Positions 20,545 to 20,693 of a stretch of DNA of 20,693 bases are shown here, piece after piece. Both the position numbers and the translations under genes were made by a program. Where the stretch lies: positions 1-20,693 of the IMG/VR virus record IMGVR_UViG_3300049914_000065; one strand, written 5' to 3'. This DNA comes from a virus. The notes under the pieces were generated by a model. That model was given only the letters and a program-made list of their open reading frames with translations, was not told the origin of the DNA and ran no database searches. Position 1 is the first letter of the stretch; each line of letters starts with the position of its first letter.

Positions 20545-20693
20545 TATGAAGGCCCCCCCTCTTTGTGACGGAGGACGAGCAAAGACAAGAAAAACACCCA
20601 CGCGACTCGTGCCCCCGAGACCTAAAGTCCCCGCCTCTTTCTTGAGCAGGGAAAACGTAGGGCCGCGCCTGCTCTCGGAGTGCCTCCCTACCC
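20545..20693. other. Non-coding right end
   Basis: The last 149 nt contain no gene that I can support. There are C-runs, AG-rich stretches and no convincing hairpin. A 26-codon plus-strand frame starting with GTG near 20564 has no ribosome binding site. It is probably upstream flank of the early promoter region, possibly near a divergent gene outside the window. Confidence 0.5.

Noticed and set aside
20564-20644. Plus-strand 26-codon frame at the right end
   Set aside because: No ribosome binding site, no recognisable sequence and too short to support.
1-20693. tRNA genes, CRISPR arrays, insertion sequences or integrase
   Set aside because: I saw no cloverleaf with TTC-loop consensus, no regularly spaced repeat array, no transposase motifs and no tyrosine or serine recombinase sequence.

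Overview
The window is a GC-rich stretch of a tailed double-stranded DNA bacteriophage (Caudoviricetes), identified by adjacent terminase and portal genes. All 33 genes I can support lie on the minus strand and read right to left, mostly with 1-13 nt stop/start overlaps (ATGA, GTGA or ATGNNTGA). GTG and TTG starts are common. I see no integrase, tRNA, CRISPR array, insertion sequence or capsid gene. The host cannot be named. A consensus sigma-70-type promoter and two exact TTATCCACA DnaA boxes point to an ordinary bacterial host.

Right end (20693-18422): a 269-nt non-coding leader carries one clear promoter (TTGACA, 17 bp, TACACT) surrounded by five copies of the palindrome TGCGCA, so it looks like a regulated early promoter. 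The operon it drives encodes a 49-aa protein, a ribbon-helix-helix-like/zinc-ribbon protein, a zinc-ribbon protein, a small SH3-like protein, a secreted lysozyme/transglycosylase-like enzyme, a RLIDADAL/FERRTP-family protein and a basic coiled-coil protein.

Middle (18436-13840): a C5 cytosine methyltransferase bounded by 15-bp direct repeats is followed by a winged-helix replication-initiator-like gene. That gene contains a candidate origin: two inverted DnaA boxes in a long hairpin, and a 21-bp palindrome. Then comes a dense array of tiny genes, many encoding CxxC zinc ribbons, including paralogues of early genes. A single-pass membrane protein, two conserved-looking phage hypotheticals and a second ribbon-helix-helix-like protein lead to a 17-codon ORF in front of the terminase.

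Left half (13843-1): small and large terminase, a 42-aa ORF, an HNH-like zinc protein, a 44-aa zinc ribbon, the portal protein, two Lys-rich basic proteins, a 117-aa protein, a 2644-aa giant virion-type protein with an HELGH metalloprotease-like motif, and the start of one more gene that runs off the window.

The most unusual aspects are: (1) the candidate origin inside the replication gene, whose palindrome shares 7-bp words with the early promoter region; (2) conserved gene-boundary sequences that encode a C-terminal FERRxP tag and the next gene's ribosome binding site at once, and look like recombination joints; (3) about twelve small cysteine-rich proteins in 20 kb; (4) an 86-nt out-of-frame overlap between the portal gene and a Lys-rich gene.
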